Source: Paraburkholderia sp. PGU19 (GTDB lineage: Bacteria > Pseudomonadota > Gammaproteobacteria > Burkholderiales > Burkholderiaceae). From it: a DNA stretch of 64,000 bases. Positions 8,965-17,822 of the stretch are shown here, one piece after another; the first letter of the stretch is position 1; the number at the start of each line of letters is the position of its first letter. Both the position numbers and the translations under genes were made by a program. The DNA is taken from contig NZ_AP023183.1 of assembly GCF_013426915.1 (NCBI RefSeq), forward strand, positions 310,001 to 374,000. Direction: 5' to 3'. The notes beneath the pieces were generated by a model. That model made no database searches. It was not told the DNA's origin and saw only the letters and a program-made list of their open reading frames with translations.

Positions 8965-9421
8965 CGTCAGAGCCTCCTCGGAATCGGTAGATGCAATGAG
9001 GAGCTCGACGGCGCAACGGGCCAAGGCGCACGAACGGCGAACAGGCACAGCCGCATAGGTGGCAATGCTTCGTCGCCGGTACCGAGGTTGTGACGCGACG
9101 ATGAGTGCCAGCGGCGTGCATCGAGTCCGCTGGCAGTAGAGCACTGGGCGCCGTCGCAGGTGAACCGTGATGCGTCACTTTATTGCGTTGCGCCCGATAG
9201 CGACGGGCGCGCTGCGCATGGGCAAGACGCCCGCGGCGAGAGCGCTGGTAACGTTGAGCCGCTTCGCGCAAGCTGGCGCGCCGGGCTGCTTGCGCACAGC
9301 CGCCGGCGCAATAGATCTGGCCTCGATCACATCGGCGGCAAATGAACACCTGCGTGCGGCAGCGGGCGCACAGGAAGAAACGGCCCGTGGGCAGCATGCC
9401 ACCGGCATTGCCTTCGGTCAT
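8954..9421 (-). CDS. Cys-rich accessory protein of the IS21-type element
   Basis: 155 residues, first gene of the IS operon. Two Cys clusters ([21 protein letters not shown], and further on CHLCGCAC) suggest zinc-ribbon-like folds, separated by an Arg-rich helix ([18 protein letters not shown]). Its stop overlaps the IstA start region by 11 bp, implying coupled translation. I associate such small proteins with some IS21 elements of Burkholderiaceae. A DNA-binding or regulatory role is inferred. Confidence 0.6.
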   Translation of the reverse strand: MTEGNAGGMLPTGRFFLCARCRTQVFICRRCDRGQIYCAGGCAQAARRASLREAAQRYQRSRRGRLAHAQRARRYRAQRNKVTHHGSPATAPSALLPADSMHAAGTHRRVTTSVPATKHCHLCGCACSPFVRLGPLRRRAPHCIYRFRGGSDGDD

Positions 9422-9855
9422 CGGCGATCCCCGTAGAACGCCGAAGACAATGCGATAGACAGGGGCGCACGAGCCGTGGAATACTGCGGCTGCACGCGCT
9501 CCTCTGTTAAGCCCCGTGGCTTTGCATTGCGACTTGTGTGGCGCGACTCCGGGGTGAACTTGGCGGTTTACCGGTGTCGCGCCAGTGGTTTCTTCGGCGC
9601 TGCGCCTTTCTACCGCAACCGCTCCCCGCCGTCATCCTCAACGCGCTTTGCGCGTCTGCACTCGCCCTACGGGCTCCTTACGACGCACAAAGCGTCATCG
9701 ATACCCTGCTGTACGTGTTCCCCACACACTGCTCAACGAGAATAGGTCGTCTAACGGCTCAATTCCGAAACGCCGTCGTTTAGTGTCGGATTTAGACCGG
9801 CGTTCACACCTGGCCTTGCTCTCGTGAAAACCCCCGACGTCCGTCGCGTCCTATA

Positions 9856-9941
9856 GGGGTATTCGTCCTCTCATTTTCTGGCGGTAACGGCGTAAGAAGC
9901 CGCTTGTAGCAAGGCCCAGCTGAGCGGCATCACACGCTTTT
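9856..9941. mobile_element. Short palindrome-ended element, copy F, left part
   Basis: Begins GGGGTATTCGTCC and continues through TTTTCTGGCGGT, matching the consensus end. The interior AGCCGCTTGTAGCAAGGC matches AGTCGCTTATAGCAAGGC in the 58.3-kb copy. The right part resumes at 12530 after an IS66-type insertion. It marks the right border of the envelope-protein cassette. Confidence 0.75.
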
Positions 9942-10039
9942 GTAACTTGATGGATTTTCAACTGGTTGATCTGAAAGCTTGTTGTAAGAAGTCGAACAGT
10001 ACCGTTGCGGATGAAGTTGACGCGCGAGAGGATCGGCTG

Positions 10040-11629
10040 CTAGCGAATAGGATCGATGTGTGATTCGGCGGGCAGAAGAGGGGCGACTTTCCAGGGTAGC
10101 AGTTCGTCGATCCGGTTCGCTGGGTGATCGGCGATGCGTTCGATGACGTAATGCAGGTAGGCTTCGGGATCGATGCCATTCAGGCGCGCAGTACCGATCA
10201 GGCTGTACATCGCAGCAGCACGTTCGCCGCCTGAGTCTGCTCCGGCAAATAAAAAATTCCGTCTTCCGATTGCCACGCCGCGCAATGCGCGCTCAGCAAT
10301 CAGATTGTCAATCTCGGCCTGACCATCGCTGCAGTAGTAGACCAGCGCAGGCCAGCGATTCAACGAATACTGGATCGCCTTGGTGGTGTCTGATTTCGCG
10401 GAGAGTGTGAGAAGCGTCGCCTCGAACCACCGCTTCATGTTATCAAGCAGCGGCACCGCCTTCTCCTGGCGAACGCGGCGTCGCTCTTCAGGCGGCTTGC
10501 CACGAATGTGCTCTTCGATGCGATAGAGGGCGTCGATGCGCTCGAGTGCGTCGCTGGTGATCGGCGATGGCCGAACAGCGTGCAGGTCGTGCAGCTTTCG
10601 GCGTGCATGGGCCATGCATGCAGCTTCGCGAATCTGGCCGCCCACATATAGCTCGGCATAGCCAGCAAACGCGTCTGCCTGCAGTACGCCAGTGAAGTTG
10701 GCAAGGTGTTGCTGCGGATGTTCGCCGCGACGATCCGGTGTGTAGGCAAACCAGACGGCCGGCGCTTCGGTCGAACCACTTGACCGGTCATCGCGCACAT
10801 ACACCCAGAGACGGCCGGTCTTCGTCTTCCCATTGCCTGGTGCGAGCACCGGTAGCGGCGTGTCGTCGGCGTGAACCTTCGTGCCGCCAAGTGCGTGGCG
10901 GCGCACCGCTTCGACCAGCGGGTTGAGTAGCCAGGTCAGACTGCCCAGCCAGTGACCCATGGTGCCCGCTTCGATCTCGACGCCGTCGCGTGCGTACATG
11001 ACAGACTGCCGGTAGAACGGGATGTGGTACGCGAACTTCGATGTCGCGATGTGTGCGAGCAGTGCCGGACCCGGAAGGCCACGATCGATCGGACGGCTCG
11101 GCGCTGCGGCCTGCACGATACAGTCGCAGCACGAACAGGCTAACTTCGGGCGACGATGGCGGATGACGCGGAAGTGTGCGCGCACGTATTCGAGCTGCTC
11201 GGATACGTCTTCGCCCAGCGGTTTGAGTGTGCCGCCGCAACCCGGGCAGTGCTCCCCGGTGGGCAGATGCACGCGCTCTTCACGTTCGAGGTGATCAGGA
11301 AGCGGTTTGCGACTGCCACTCTCGCGGCGTTGCTGCGCCTTCTTTGCGTCAGCCTGGGCAGCCGCACCTTCGTCGGTCTGCAGGTCCTCAAGTCGCAGCT
11401 CAAGCTGCTCGATCTGACGCTCCAGCTTGTCAGACTTGCGACCGAACTGCATGCGGCGCAGCTTCGCAATCGTCAGCTTCAGATGTTCAATCTCGATTAC
11501 GCGGGAACTGAGCTGGTCCTGCAATTCGGCGACCCGCTGCGCGTTTGCATGAGCTGTCGCCGCATGCGCGAGCACAAGCGCCTTCAGGGCATCGATGTCG
11601 TCGGGCAGATCGGTATCGGTGAGATCCAT
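10040..11629 (-). CDS. tnpC: IS66 transposase TnpC
   Basis: 529 residues. Order: N-terminal coiled coil (about 30-90, with LKLTIAKLRRMQFGRKSDKLERQIEQLELRLEDL), zinc-binding stretch (CPGCGG, then CSCCDC), then the DDE core (KVHADDTPLPVL, LQADAFAGY) and the C-terminal conserved region (QAEIDNLIAERALRGVAIGRRNFLFAG, with the catalytic Glu). The frame is intact and of family length. It is transcribed after tnpA and tnpB. Confidence 0.95.
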   Translation of the reverse strand: MDLTDTDLPDDIDALKALVLAHAATAHANAQRVAELQDQLSSRVIEIEHLKLTIAKLRRMQFGRKSDKLERQIEQLELRLEDLQTDEGAAAQADAKKAQQRRESGSRKPLPDHLEREERVHLPTGEHCPGCGGTLKPLGEDVSEQLEYVRAHFRVIRHRRPKLACSCCDCIVQAAAPSRPIDRGLPGPALLAHIATSKFAYHIPFYRQSVMYARDGVEIEAGTMGHWLGSLTWLLNPLVEAVRRHALGGTKVHADDTPLPVLAPGNGKTKTGRLWVYVRDDRSSGSTEAPAVWFAYTPDRRGEHPQQHLANFTGVLQADAFAGYAELYVGGQIREAACMAHARRKLHDLHAVRPSPITSDALERIDALYRIEEHIRGKPPEERRRVRQEKAVPLLDNMKRWFEATLLTLSAKSDTTKAIQYSLNRWPALVYYCSDGQAEIDNLIAERALRGVAIGRRNFLFAGADSGGERAAAMYSLIGTARLNGIDPEAYLHYVIERIADHPANRIDELLPWKVAPLLPAESHIDPIR

Positions 11630-11680
11630 CGCGACAGTTTACGACCATCAACTTCACGCGGATCATGTGGTAACAGACGT

Positions 11681-12028
11681 TTACAAAGCACTGCGCGGGC
11701 GTGCCGCTTCGACCGGTTGTCGCCAGTCAAACCCTTCGAGCAGGAGCGAGAGTTGAGCGGTGGTCAGCGCCACGACGCCGGCGTCGGCGCGGGGCCATGC
11801 AAAACGCCCCGTCTCAAGGCGCTTCGCAAATAAACAGAGGCCGCCATCGCTCCAGTACAACGCCTTCAGAAGATCACCGCGCCGGCCCCGGAAGATAAAA
11901 ACATGGCCGCCATAAGGATCCTTCTCAAGCACCGTCTGTACCTTCGCCGCGAGCGAATTGAAGCCGGAACGCATGTCAGTGACGCCGGCAGCGATCCAGA
12001 TCCGTGTGTTTGCAGGCGGCCCGATCAT
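11681..12028 (-). CDS. tnpB: IS66 accessory protein TnpB
   Basis: 115 residues, IS66 Orf2 family. Conserved blocks VTDMRSGFNSLAAKV, FRGRRGDLLKALYWSDGG and KRLETGRFAWP are present. It overlaps tnpA by 4 bp, which indicates coupled translation. Required with TnpA and TnpC for transposition in characterised IS66 members. Confidence 0.95.
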   Translation of the reverse strand: MIGPPANTRIWIAAGVTDMRSGFNSLAAKVQTVLEKDPYGGHVFIFRGRRGDLLKALYWSDGGLCLFAKRLETGRFAWPRADAGVVALTTAQLSLLLEGFDWRQPVEAARPRSAL

Positions 12029-12432
12029 CGGAGAATCCGCTCGAGGATCAGGCGCAATATCGTCGCATCAGGCACGCCTTCTATCCGGACCGAAGTATTG
12101 CCATGCTGAAGCTGGATGCTGCCGTTTGCAGCCGCCGAAGATGCCGGCGCGTCCGTCGCCTCCGGTGCATGGCGGGCTGGTCGATCGGACTGTACATCAA
12201 CAACGGCAGGCAACATGGTCTCCGCCTGCGCATCTTCGACCAGCAGACCCTGAGCGTACAGTTTGCGCCAGGCCCACACCTGATTGGCGTTGATGTTGTT
12301 GTCGCGGGCGACCCTTGCGACCGACGCACCGGCTTCAAAGGTCTGCTCGACGACCGATCGTTTCCATTCCAATGGATGCCGTCGGTTCTGGCGTCTTGCG
12401 GGTAACTCGACTGTCTGAGTCACTGTGTCCAT
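12025..12432 (-). CDS. tnpA: IS66 accessory protein TnpA
   Basis: 135 residues. A helix-turn-helix (EWKRSVVEQTFEAGASVARVARDNNINANQVWAWRKLY) is followed by an Ala/Pro-rich linker and a short conserved end. Probably binds the IS66 ends. First gene of the IS66 operon. Confidence 0.92.
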   Translation of the reverse strand: MDTVTQTVELPARRQNRRHPLEWKRSVVEQTFEAGASVARVARDNNINANQVWAWRKLYAQGLLVEDAQAETMLPAVVDVQSDRPARHAPEATDAPASSAAANGSIQLQHGNTSVRIEGVPDATILRLILERILR

Positions 12433-12529
12433 TCTCGCTGTTTGTGGACAGAGTCAGTCACTCGTGTCCGTCGCAGCGATGATTGCATCTTCTACGACAG
12501 GCGGGGAACGGTACAAATCAGGTGCTTAC

Positions 12530-12581
12530 AGCTTTTTTTCGTGAAAACCGCCAGAAAATGCACGAAAAGGACGAATATCCC
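12530..12581. mobile_element. Short palindrome-ended element, copy F, right part
   Basis: Read on the minus strand it is AGGGATATTCGTCC, then TTTTCGTGCATTTTCTGGCGG, matching the consensus end and the left part at 9856. Together the two halves form one element split by the IS66-type insertion. Confidence 0.75.
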
Positions 12582-12749
12582 TAAAAGGAATACGTCTTCG
12601 AGACCCGCAGTTGTTGACCGCGACCGGCAGCCGCTCACTTTGAGAAAGCGAGGGAGGCGTCAATCCGTATTTTGCGAGCGTCCGCTCGCGATAGAGTCGG
12701 TTCTAGTTGATGCCCTTGGCGCCGTGCGGCCCGAACAGATGACATTTTC

Positions 12750-13301
12750 CTAGCAATGCGCGTTGGGAATCGAGGACCATGCTGGTTCATCGAAGTACAT
12801 TTGCTCGAGCGATAGCGTTATCCCGAACTTCGACGCTGACTGCAGCCCATTGGCTCCCCAGAATTCGACTCGTCCGTGCTCATCGACCACTATGACCTCA
12901 CGGGCGCCGCCCTTCAGATAGGCTCCTACTCTCAGGTCGATATCGTCGCGAGTGTCGCGGTCAAGCAGCACCTCAACACACAAAGCTGGAACAAACGGGA
13001 CAGGCGCGCTTCGGTCAATCCTCTCCCAGTTGTCGGGCGGCATCCAGATAACATCGGGTATGCGAATGCCAAATGACGTTGTCGTCACTGGAACCGCCAT
13101 CGCCGCAACGTGACCAATCTGCTCGGTGATTTGGCAGTAAGCGTCAGTTAGCACTATCTGTCGCCTCGCTGAAGGGTGTGAATACAGCACTGCGTCACCG
13201 CGCGCGTCCAGTTCGCAAGGGTCCCGCAAGCCGGACTCCATGTTGGGGTTAATCCGCCGCCACCGCGCGACCAGTCCGTCCCGCTCGAGGAAAGTAGACA
13301 C
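12750..13301 (-). CDS. Uma2-family (DUF820) nuclease-like protein
   Basis: 183 residues. The PD-(D/E)xK-like core of the Uma2 family is visible: IRIPDVIWMP gives the Asp, PALCVEVLLDRDTRDDIDLRVGAYLKGGAREVIVVD gives Glu-x-x then the Lys/Tyr-containing helix and the terminal strand. Uma2 proteins are widespread putative endonucleases of unclear role. The start is GTG 13301 with AGAGG about ten bases upstream. Flanked by the element F right end and a gene-poor stretch. Nuclease activity is inferred from the fold. Confidence 0.7.
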   Translation of the reverse strand: MSTFLERDGLVARWRRINPNMESGLRDPCELDARGDAVLYSHPSARRQIVLTDAYCQITEQIGHVAAMAVPVTTTSFGIRIPDVIWMPPDNWERIDRSAPVPFVPALCVEVLLDRDTRDDIDLRVGAYLKGGAREVIVVDEHGRVEFWGANGLQSASKFGITLSLEQMYFDEPAWSSIPNAHC

Positions 13302-14000
13302 GTCAATGAGCCTCTAGTAGAGGAAGTCGCGTAAGCGTATACCCGTTTCTCAGTAACTTAATACTTGTACTTTGTGTGCAACGCACAATCTGGTGCCCTG
13401 AAACAGGTCGAAGCGGCCCCATTTCATACGGCCGGAACGCCTGCAAATTATCCCGCTCCTTTGCTCAATAACCCTTCTCTGATGAATGCTGAAGTGATTT
13501 CTCAGTATTTTTGTGCGATGCGTCAATTATCGGGAATAGGACGCAGGTCGAAGCGTCTTAATCACATGGTCATCGCGATGACGAGCATGATTGACGGCAG
13601 CAATACTCCGGGTCCCGCGCCCGTCGCAACTGACGAGTTCACTTCTGCATCCGCTTGGCAGAAGTGTTAGCGTGTGGAGTCGGCGGATGGCCTCTGGGAA
13701 TATCTATCCCCATTATTGGGTACAGCCTGCTGGACCAGGGCGTAGCCCGTAGGATGAATGCAACCAACCGCAGTATATCGCCGCAGCGGGGCGACGGTCC
13801 GCGCCCGGTCAACGAAAAGCGGTCTGCGCTTCGCGAGTAGCGCGCTGGCCAGACTTCATGCGTATCTGCTGAAGCGGCACATCATTAATTTATTACAGCT
13901 CGAACGTCCCTATTGTCATGGGCGGTATGTCGGGCGGAAGCCGAGCCTTGGGGGCACTCAGTTCAATGGCGCTCGTTCGTTTGGCAACAGGAGGTTCAAC
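13302..14000. other. Gene-poor stretch
   Basis: No convincing gene. An open frame at 13365-13670 has a non-ATG start, no ribosome-binding site and no recognisable domain. The final 30 bases carry the ribosome-binding site of the next gene. Confidence 0.5.
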
Positions 14001-14210
14001 ATGAAACTGGACGTCACGACGTTCCGGCAACTAAGACGTCTCACGCCGGTCCTTGACGACATACTGAACGCAGGAGAGGTTGAGCACCCGGACCAGGCTG
14101 TGCATCTCGAGGCGCTTGCCCAACTGTGTTCACAACTTTTCGACGCATATCACTGCATGCACCCGGACGAGATTGCGCAAGCTCGCTTCGATGCCCTTGA
14201 GTCGCAGTAA
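14001..14210 (+). CDS. Small conserved-looking hypothetical protein
   Basis: 69 residues, largely helical, with no known domain (TFRQLRRLTPVLDDILNAGEVEHPDQAVHLEALAQLCSQL). ATG 14001 is preceded by CAGGAGG at ideal spacing, so it is very likely translated. It is 64 bp upstream of the Hfq-like gene on the same strand and may be cotranscribed. Confidence 0.6.
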   Translation: MKLDVTTFRQLRRLTPVLDDILNAGEVEHPDQAVHLEALAQLCSQLFDAYHCMHPDEIAQARFDALESQ

Positions 14211-14274
14211 CTCATTTCTTCTGAGCTGACTGGCGGCTCCAGCTATCGTCGATACAATCGAAGGACCTATCGCA

Positions 14275-14568
14275 TTGACCTCAGAACATGACCGCGCGCC
14301 CAGCGTACAAGACGACTTCCTGCAGACGCTCGTAAGCGACAAGACCACCGTAAGCGTGTACCTCGTGAACGGCATCAGACTGAGTGGTCAACTGGCCGCC
14401 TTTGACCAGTTCTCAGTTCTGCTGGAGTCGGGTCCAGCCGTGCAACTCGTATTCAAGCATGCCATTTCGACCGTGCTACCGGTCAATGGCTGCGGTCCGG
14501 GACGCGAGTTGACCGGGGCGCCAGTGAGTGGCGATAAGCCGAAGCACGCGCGAGGCCGTGCCCGATGA
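14275..14568 (+). CDS. hfq: Hfq-like RNA chaperone (paralog)
   Basis: 97 residues. The Sm1 motif (VSVYLVNGIRLSGQLAAFDQFSVLLE) and the Sm2 motif (QLVFKHAISTVLP) are both clear, with the signature KHA and the distal-face YLVNGI/FDQ residues. It should form a hexameric RNA-binding ring. The N-terminus is unlike the usual MSNKGQ start and the tail is short and basic (KPKHARGRAR). The start appears to be TTG 14275 with a weak AAGGA upstream; a downstream start would damage the Sm1 strand. Burkholderiaceae often have a second Hfq, and this accessory-region copy fits that class. Confidence 0.85.
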   Translation: MTSEHDRAPSVQDDFLQTLVSDKTTVSVYLVNGIRLSGQLAAFDQFSVLLESGPAVQLVFKHAISTVLPVNGCGPGRELTGAPVSGDKPKHARGRAR

Positions 14569-14591
14569 CAACTGCCATGATATGCCGTGGC

Positions 14592-14855
14592 CTACGCTTC
14601 ACTTGCGCATAGCCACGCGACGTCCACGTCGAGAAATTCAGAAAGGCGCTCGCAATCCGTACTCTTCGGAACAAGAACTCCGGCGCGCCAAAGGGTCACC
14701 TCGTGCTCGGGGACGCCGAGTGGCCTGGCCACCTGACCGGAGGTTACCTTTGCGCGCTTGATAGTCATGTCCAGCCGTGCCGCGAAGGCCCGCCTGGAGC
14801 CGTTGTGATTGAGAGTGCTTCGCAGATGTACATCAAGATTCAGACGACGATTCAT
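14592..14855 (-). CDS. XRE-like helix-turn-helix protein
   Basis: 87 residues. The helix-turn-helix region KVTSGQVARPLGVPEHEVTLWRAGVLVPKSTDCERLSEFLDVDVAWLC matches the layout of small XRE/Cro-type regulators. ATG 14855 is taken as the start, with ACGGAGC about 13 bases upstream; an in-frame TTG at 14864 is the alternative. Its 3' end faces the Hfq-like gene. Target unknown. Confidence 0.5.
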   Translation of the reverse strand: MNRRLNLDVHLRSTLNHNGSRRAFAARLDMTIKRAKVTSGQVARPLGVPEHEVTLWRAGVLVPKSTDCERLSEFLDVDVAWLCASEA

Positions 14856-14864
14856 GGGGTGCAA

Positions 14865-15643
14865 TGCTCCGTGTAACTCATCCTGACCATACCAATGTAC
14901 TTCGGGCTACCAAGGTGTGAGCCGACTCCGATGTTGATGCTTGCAGTCGAGCGCCATCACCCGGGCCGGCATGGCGTTCGCGTGAACTTCACTGCGCATG
15001 AACGCCCGTCGCAGCGCCTCGTCCCCGACCTGAGTTAACGCTTCAAATGCCCGGCGTTCTCGAGACGGATGCCGTTTTCGCTATCCCGTTCACTGCCGCG
15101 AGTCACACTCCACCGCTTTCGTGAAATAGGAGCGCAATGCAAACGTTCGTATGACTGAGGGCTGTCGAAAAACTTGCTCAAAGGCCCTTTGTCGCCAGCG
15201 GGTCCGGGAAGTTCCACCGGCAAGCACAGGCTTGTCCGGAAATAGAGGCACGTACCGTTCGGCTACTTCGTCGCATAGCGCGATGACGACCACGGTGCGA
15301 AAAACGTCATCGCAATGAGGACGCAAACGAATCCGGTTGGTCGCCACGATGAAAAAAATTATTCTTGACAAAATGCTCCGTGATAGGGCGATTCAATTGG
15401 TATCCCGATGGTCACCATCCTGTAATTGAACCTCGTCGTCTTGCAGCCCTACACCTGTCGACACTCGGCGAGCACCATCGCGCAGCCCAGCGCTGAGGAA
15501 GGTGGACACGCAATCGCTGTGGAGCCCCCCTGCGGAGCCGGTTCGAAAATGTACACCGACACGGGAGCTTCCGACGAGATTCATCAGTTGGACACCGTTG
15601 ACGACCATGCTGAACGTTGGACACACGTCTTCAGGAGGCGAAC
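14865..15643. other. Non-coding region upstream of the phasin gene
   Basis: No credible gene. A minus-strand frame at 15090-15371 lacks a ribosome-binding site. TTGACA at 15365-15370 may be part of a promoter for the phasin gene, but I see no convincing -10 box at the right spacing. CAGGAGG at 15632-15638 is the phasin ribosome-binding site. Confidence 0.4.
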
Positions 15644-16216
15644 ATGACTGATTTTCAGGAACAAGCTGTTGCAGCCCAACGGGGAAATCTTGACTTCTTT
15701 TTTGGGCTGACCGGCAAGATATTGGAAGGCGAGGAAAAACTCATCAAACTGAATCTGGATACGGCCAGAACGGCGTTTGGCGATTGGTATCAACGCCTGC
15801 AAGACGGGCTGGCGAAGAAGGACGGACAGGAAGTTGCTGGTCTGCAAGACTCGCTGGCGCTGCCCTCGGCCGAGCAGGTCCTGACTTATGAACGTCAGGT
15901 TGCCGAGATTGCGTCGAGTACGCAAGCGCAGCTGTCAGAGGTGGTCAATGCCCGGTACCATGAGGTCAGCCGCCAGGTTCAATCGTTCGCCGAGAATCTC
16001 GCGCAAAACGCCCCACTCGGTTCCGAGGCCGCAACTGCATTTCTGAAACACGCTATCACGCTGGCCAACACCGCTCAGGAAAGCGTGCAAAACGCAACGA
16101 AGCAGGTAGTCGAAATCGCGCAAAGTAACCTCGAAGCCACAACGAAAGCAGCAACGGAGATGACCGAAGTGGCTGACCAGGCAGTCGAGAAAACGGCGAA
16201 GACGGCGAAGCAATAA
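15644..16216 (+). CDS. Phasin (PHA granule-associated protein)
   Basis: 190 residues of the phasin_2 type. It coats polyhydroxyalkanoate granules. The sequence is almost wholly amphipathic helix and Ala/Gln/Glu rich (QEQAVAAQRGNLDFFFGLTGKILEGEEKLIKLNLDTARTAF, then the long TQAQLSEVVNARYHEVSRQVQSFAENL helix) with a Lys/Ala/Thr tail (EVADQAVEKTAKTAKQ). Length and composition fit the family. ATG 15644 is set by CAGGAGG five bases upstream, not the in-frame upstream start at 15617. Confidence 0.85.
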   Translation: MTDFQEQAVAAQRGNLDFFFGLTGKILEGEEKLIKLNLDTARTAFGDWYQRLQDGLAKKDGQEVAGLQDSLALPSAEQVLTYERQVAEIASSTQAQLSEVVNARYHEVSRQVQSFAENLAQNAPLGSEAATAFLKHAITLANTAQESVQNATKQVVEIAQSNLEATTKAATEMTEVADQAVEKTAKTAKQ

Positions 16217-16448
16217 TTTGAAGGGGTGTGCTGGTTTCGGACGTAACCCGGTAACCGACGTGAGCGGACATCACGTGCGCTGGAATGAACGACCAGCGCA
16301 CGCGAGACTTGGGGTTTTTCCGGTAGCGGCTACTGCGCGGTGTAACCAGGCGAGTAAGCACCCGGGAAAACTGTCACGGCACATAGCTGAAAAGGAATGG
16401 TCCGCCTCGGTGGACCATTCACTACGCGACAGCGAGCAAGCTGAGGTG

Positions 16449-16652
16449 TCAAACTGGCTGAATGTTTGCAGCCTGCTTGCCCTTCGGACCTTGCTTGACT
16501 TCGAAGCTCACCTTTTGTCCGTCCTTCAGAGACTTGAAGCCCTCCGCCTTTACCTCCGAAAAATGAGCAAACAGGTCTTCACCACCTTCATCCGGCGTGA
16601 TGAAACCAAAACCCTTTGCGTCGTTAAACCACTTCACGGTACCCGTTGCCAT
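16449..16652 (-). CDS. CspA-family cold shock protein, copy 1
   Basis: 67 residues, a complete cold-shock domain with RNP1 KGFGFITP and RNP2 DLFAHFS. Binds single-stranded RNA and DNA and melts RNA structure. ATG 16652 is chosen ([10 protein letters not shown]), with GAGGGTCAGG just upstream; an earlier in-frame start at 16667 adds five atypical residues. A second intact copy is at 29896 and a dead copy at 45006. It converges on the phasin gene. Confidence 0.95.
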   Translation of the reverse strand: MATGTVKWFNDAKGFGFITPDEGGEDLFAHFSEVKAEGFKSLKDGQKVSFEVKQGPKGKQAANIQPV

Positions 16653-16841
16653 CCTGACCCTCTTCAAAGACTGATGTGTTGTAAAACGCGACGGTTACCG
16701 CCGCACACATACGTTTTTAACAGAGGAGAATGCTCTAAACAATTAGCGTTTCCGACAGGTGTCGTGACACCAAACCGTCGTTTTGACGCCTGGCTTTAAT
16801 GCCTAGATTTCATGAATTATCCCGGGAATTTCATAGTTTAG

Positions 16842-17030
16842 GCATCCTACGGATCGCACGACGGCACGCCATACATTGTTCAAATCGCTCCATGTTTCCA
16901 AGCCGACATCGTGCTGGTTGACGGTAACGTGCAAGAAGCCCTCAAGGTCATGCAGGAAGGACCCACCAGGATTCCGATGGTCATGAAGGACAGGCAAATC
17001 CATGAATACTGCAAGGAGAGCGAACCCTTC
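16842..17030 (+). pseudogene. Amidohydrolase C-terminal remnant
   Basis: The frame after the stop at 16839 reads ...ADIVLVDGNVQEALKVMQEGPTRIPMVMKDRQIHEY. This is the usual end of metal-dependent amidohydrolases (ADxVLVDGxP..., IxMVMKDGxI). It has no start codon and only about 50 recognisable residues, so it is a decayed 3' fragment. Confidence 0.5.
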
Positions 17031-17549
17031 ACTCCAGATGTGCACCTTTCGCCGGTCGCAAAGGCAACGCACGACGCCGATGTTAAAGAGGAGCTGCAGA
17101 CAGTCCATCGTCGTTTCAATCGACGAATACCGCCGCCGACTGACGACTTTACTCAACTGGCTGGCCAACTTCGATGTCTCTCGGGATTCGCGCATCGGTA
17201 ATTCGGCGTGGACTTTCCGACCCGCTCTCACTGGTGGAAGTGATTCGCGAATCAGCCAACTTAGCCCAGCTCGACTTTCTCGCTGACTGAGTTCAGCCAA
17301 ACACCTGGCAATTACTCATTCCACATTTAAAAGATAGGCGATGAGCATTGCTGCTTCTGCGCGCCGAATGGAAGACGAGACCGGCCTGCGCCATACGCTC
17401 TCCACGGGGCGGTTCAGCGTCGAACTGTGCAAAGGGCACTGCCTGAGCGAACGCCGGGAGCAAGTTGGTGTGTTCGCACAACCTAAGCAACATCAGGCGA
17501 ACAGCCGTGCTTGAGGGCCTGCGCGCCAAGTCTGGGCGTCGCACCACGG

Positions 17550-17822
17550 TCACGGAGCCCGAGCTCGCATGTATGCGTCGACTGCATGTGCACCTTTGAA
17601 GCATCTACGCTTCTTCAGGTCCTCAATGAGGAGCGCACCGAACTCGTCAAACTTGTCCAGACCGCAGTCCATGACAAACTGCTCAAGCACCTCTGCAACG
17701 GCGGCAGCCGTGCTAGCCGCGGACAATGTGCTAGCGATGTGAGAGGCACCGCGCGCGAGTTCGACCTTGAATACGAGCCTGAGTTCGATATCGCCATAAT
17801 AGCTCTTCGTTGTCTTGCTCAT
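17550..17822 (-). CDS. Hypothetical small protein
   Basis: 90 residues with no recognised domain. The start at 17822 has GAGGG at good spacing. Composition is protein-like, with an Ala-rich helix (STLSAASTAAAVAEVLEQFVMD) and an acidic-basic alternation (CGLDKFDEFGALLIEDLKKRRCFKG). The opposite-strand frame is open too, so the call is moderate. Confidence 0.5.
   Translation of the reverse strand: MSKTTKSYYGDIELRLVFKVELARGASHIASTLSAASTAAAVAEVLEQFVMDCGLDKFDEFGALLIEDLKKRRCFKGAHAVDAYMRARAP

Larger units (their letters stand above)
6386..9808 (-). mobile_element. IS21-type insertion sequence (3423 bp) with 5-bp target duplication CCTGG
   Basis: Left end TGTTAGCGCCGGTGTAAA and, inverted, right end TGTGAACGCCGGTCTAAA share long imperfect terminal repeats that extend through CTAAACGACGGCG. 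Both ends are flanked by CCTGG (6381-6385 and 9809-9813). The uninterrupted sequence GTGACCTGGCCTTGCTC is preserved at 50664-50680 in the second cassette locus, which confirms the boundaries independently. The element carries istA, istB and two small accessory frames, all on the minus strand. Confidence 0.95.
9942..12529 (-). mobile_element. IS66-type insertion sequence inside palindromic element F
   Basis: Complete tnpA-tnpB-tnpC set on the minus strand. The right end reads ...GCTTAC at 12529, whose complement GTAAGC is a typical IS66 terminus. The left end is placed at GTAACTTGA (9942), where element F sequence stops; this boundary is less certain. Flanks ACGCTTTT and AGCTTTTT resemble but do not exactly match an 8-bp target duplication. 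Confidence 0.75.

Noticed and set aside
5381..12581. Classical integron with attC sites
   Set aside because: The recombinase lacks the IntI-type features, and the palindromic ends (GGGGTAWTCGTCC) do not match attC core sites (GTTRRRY). Only the layout is similar.
13365..13670. 101-residue plus-strand ORF
   Set aside because: Non-ATG start, no ribosome-binding site, no recognisable domain.
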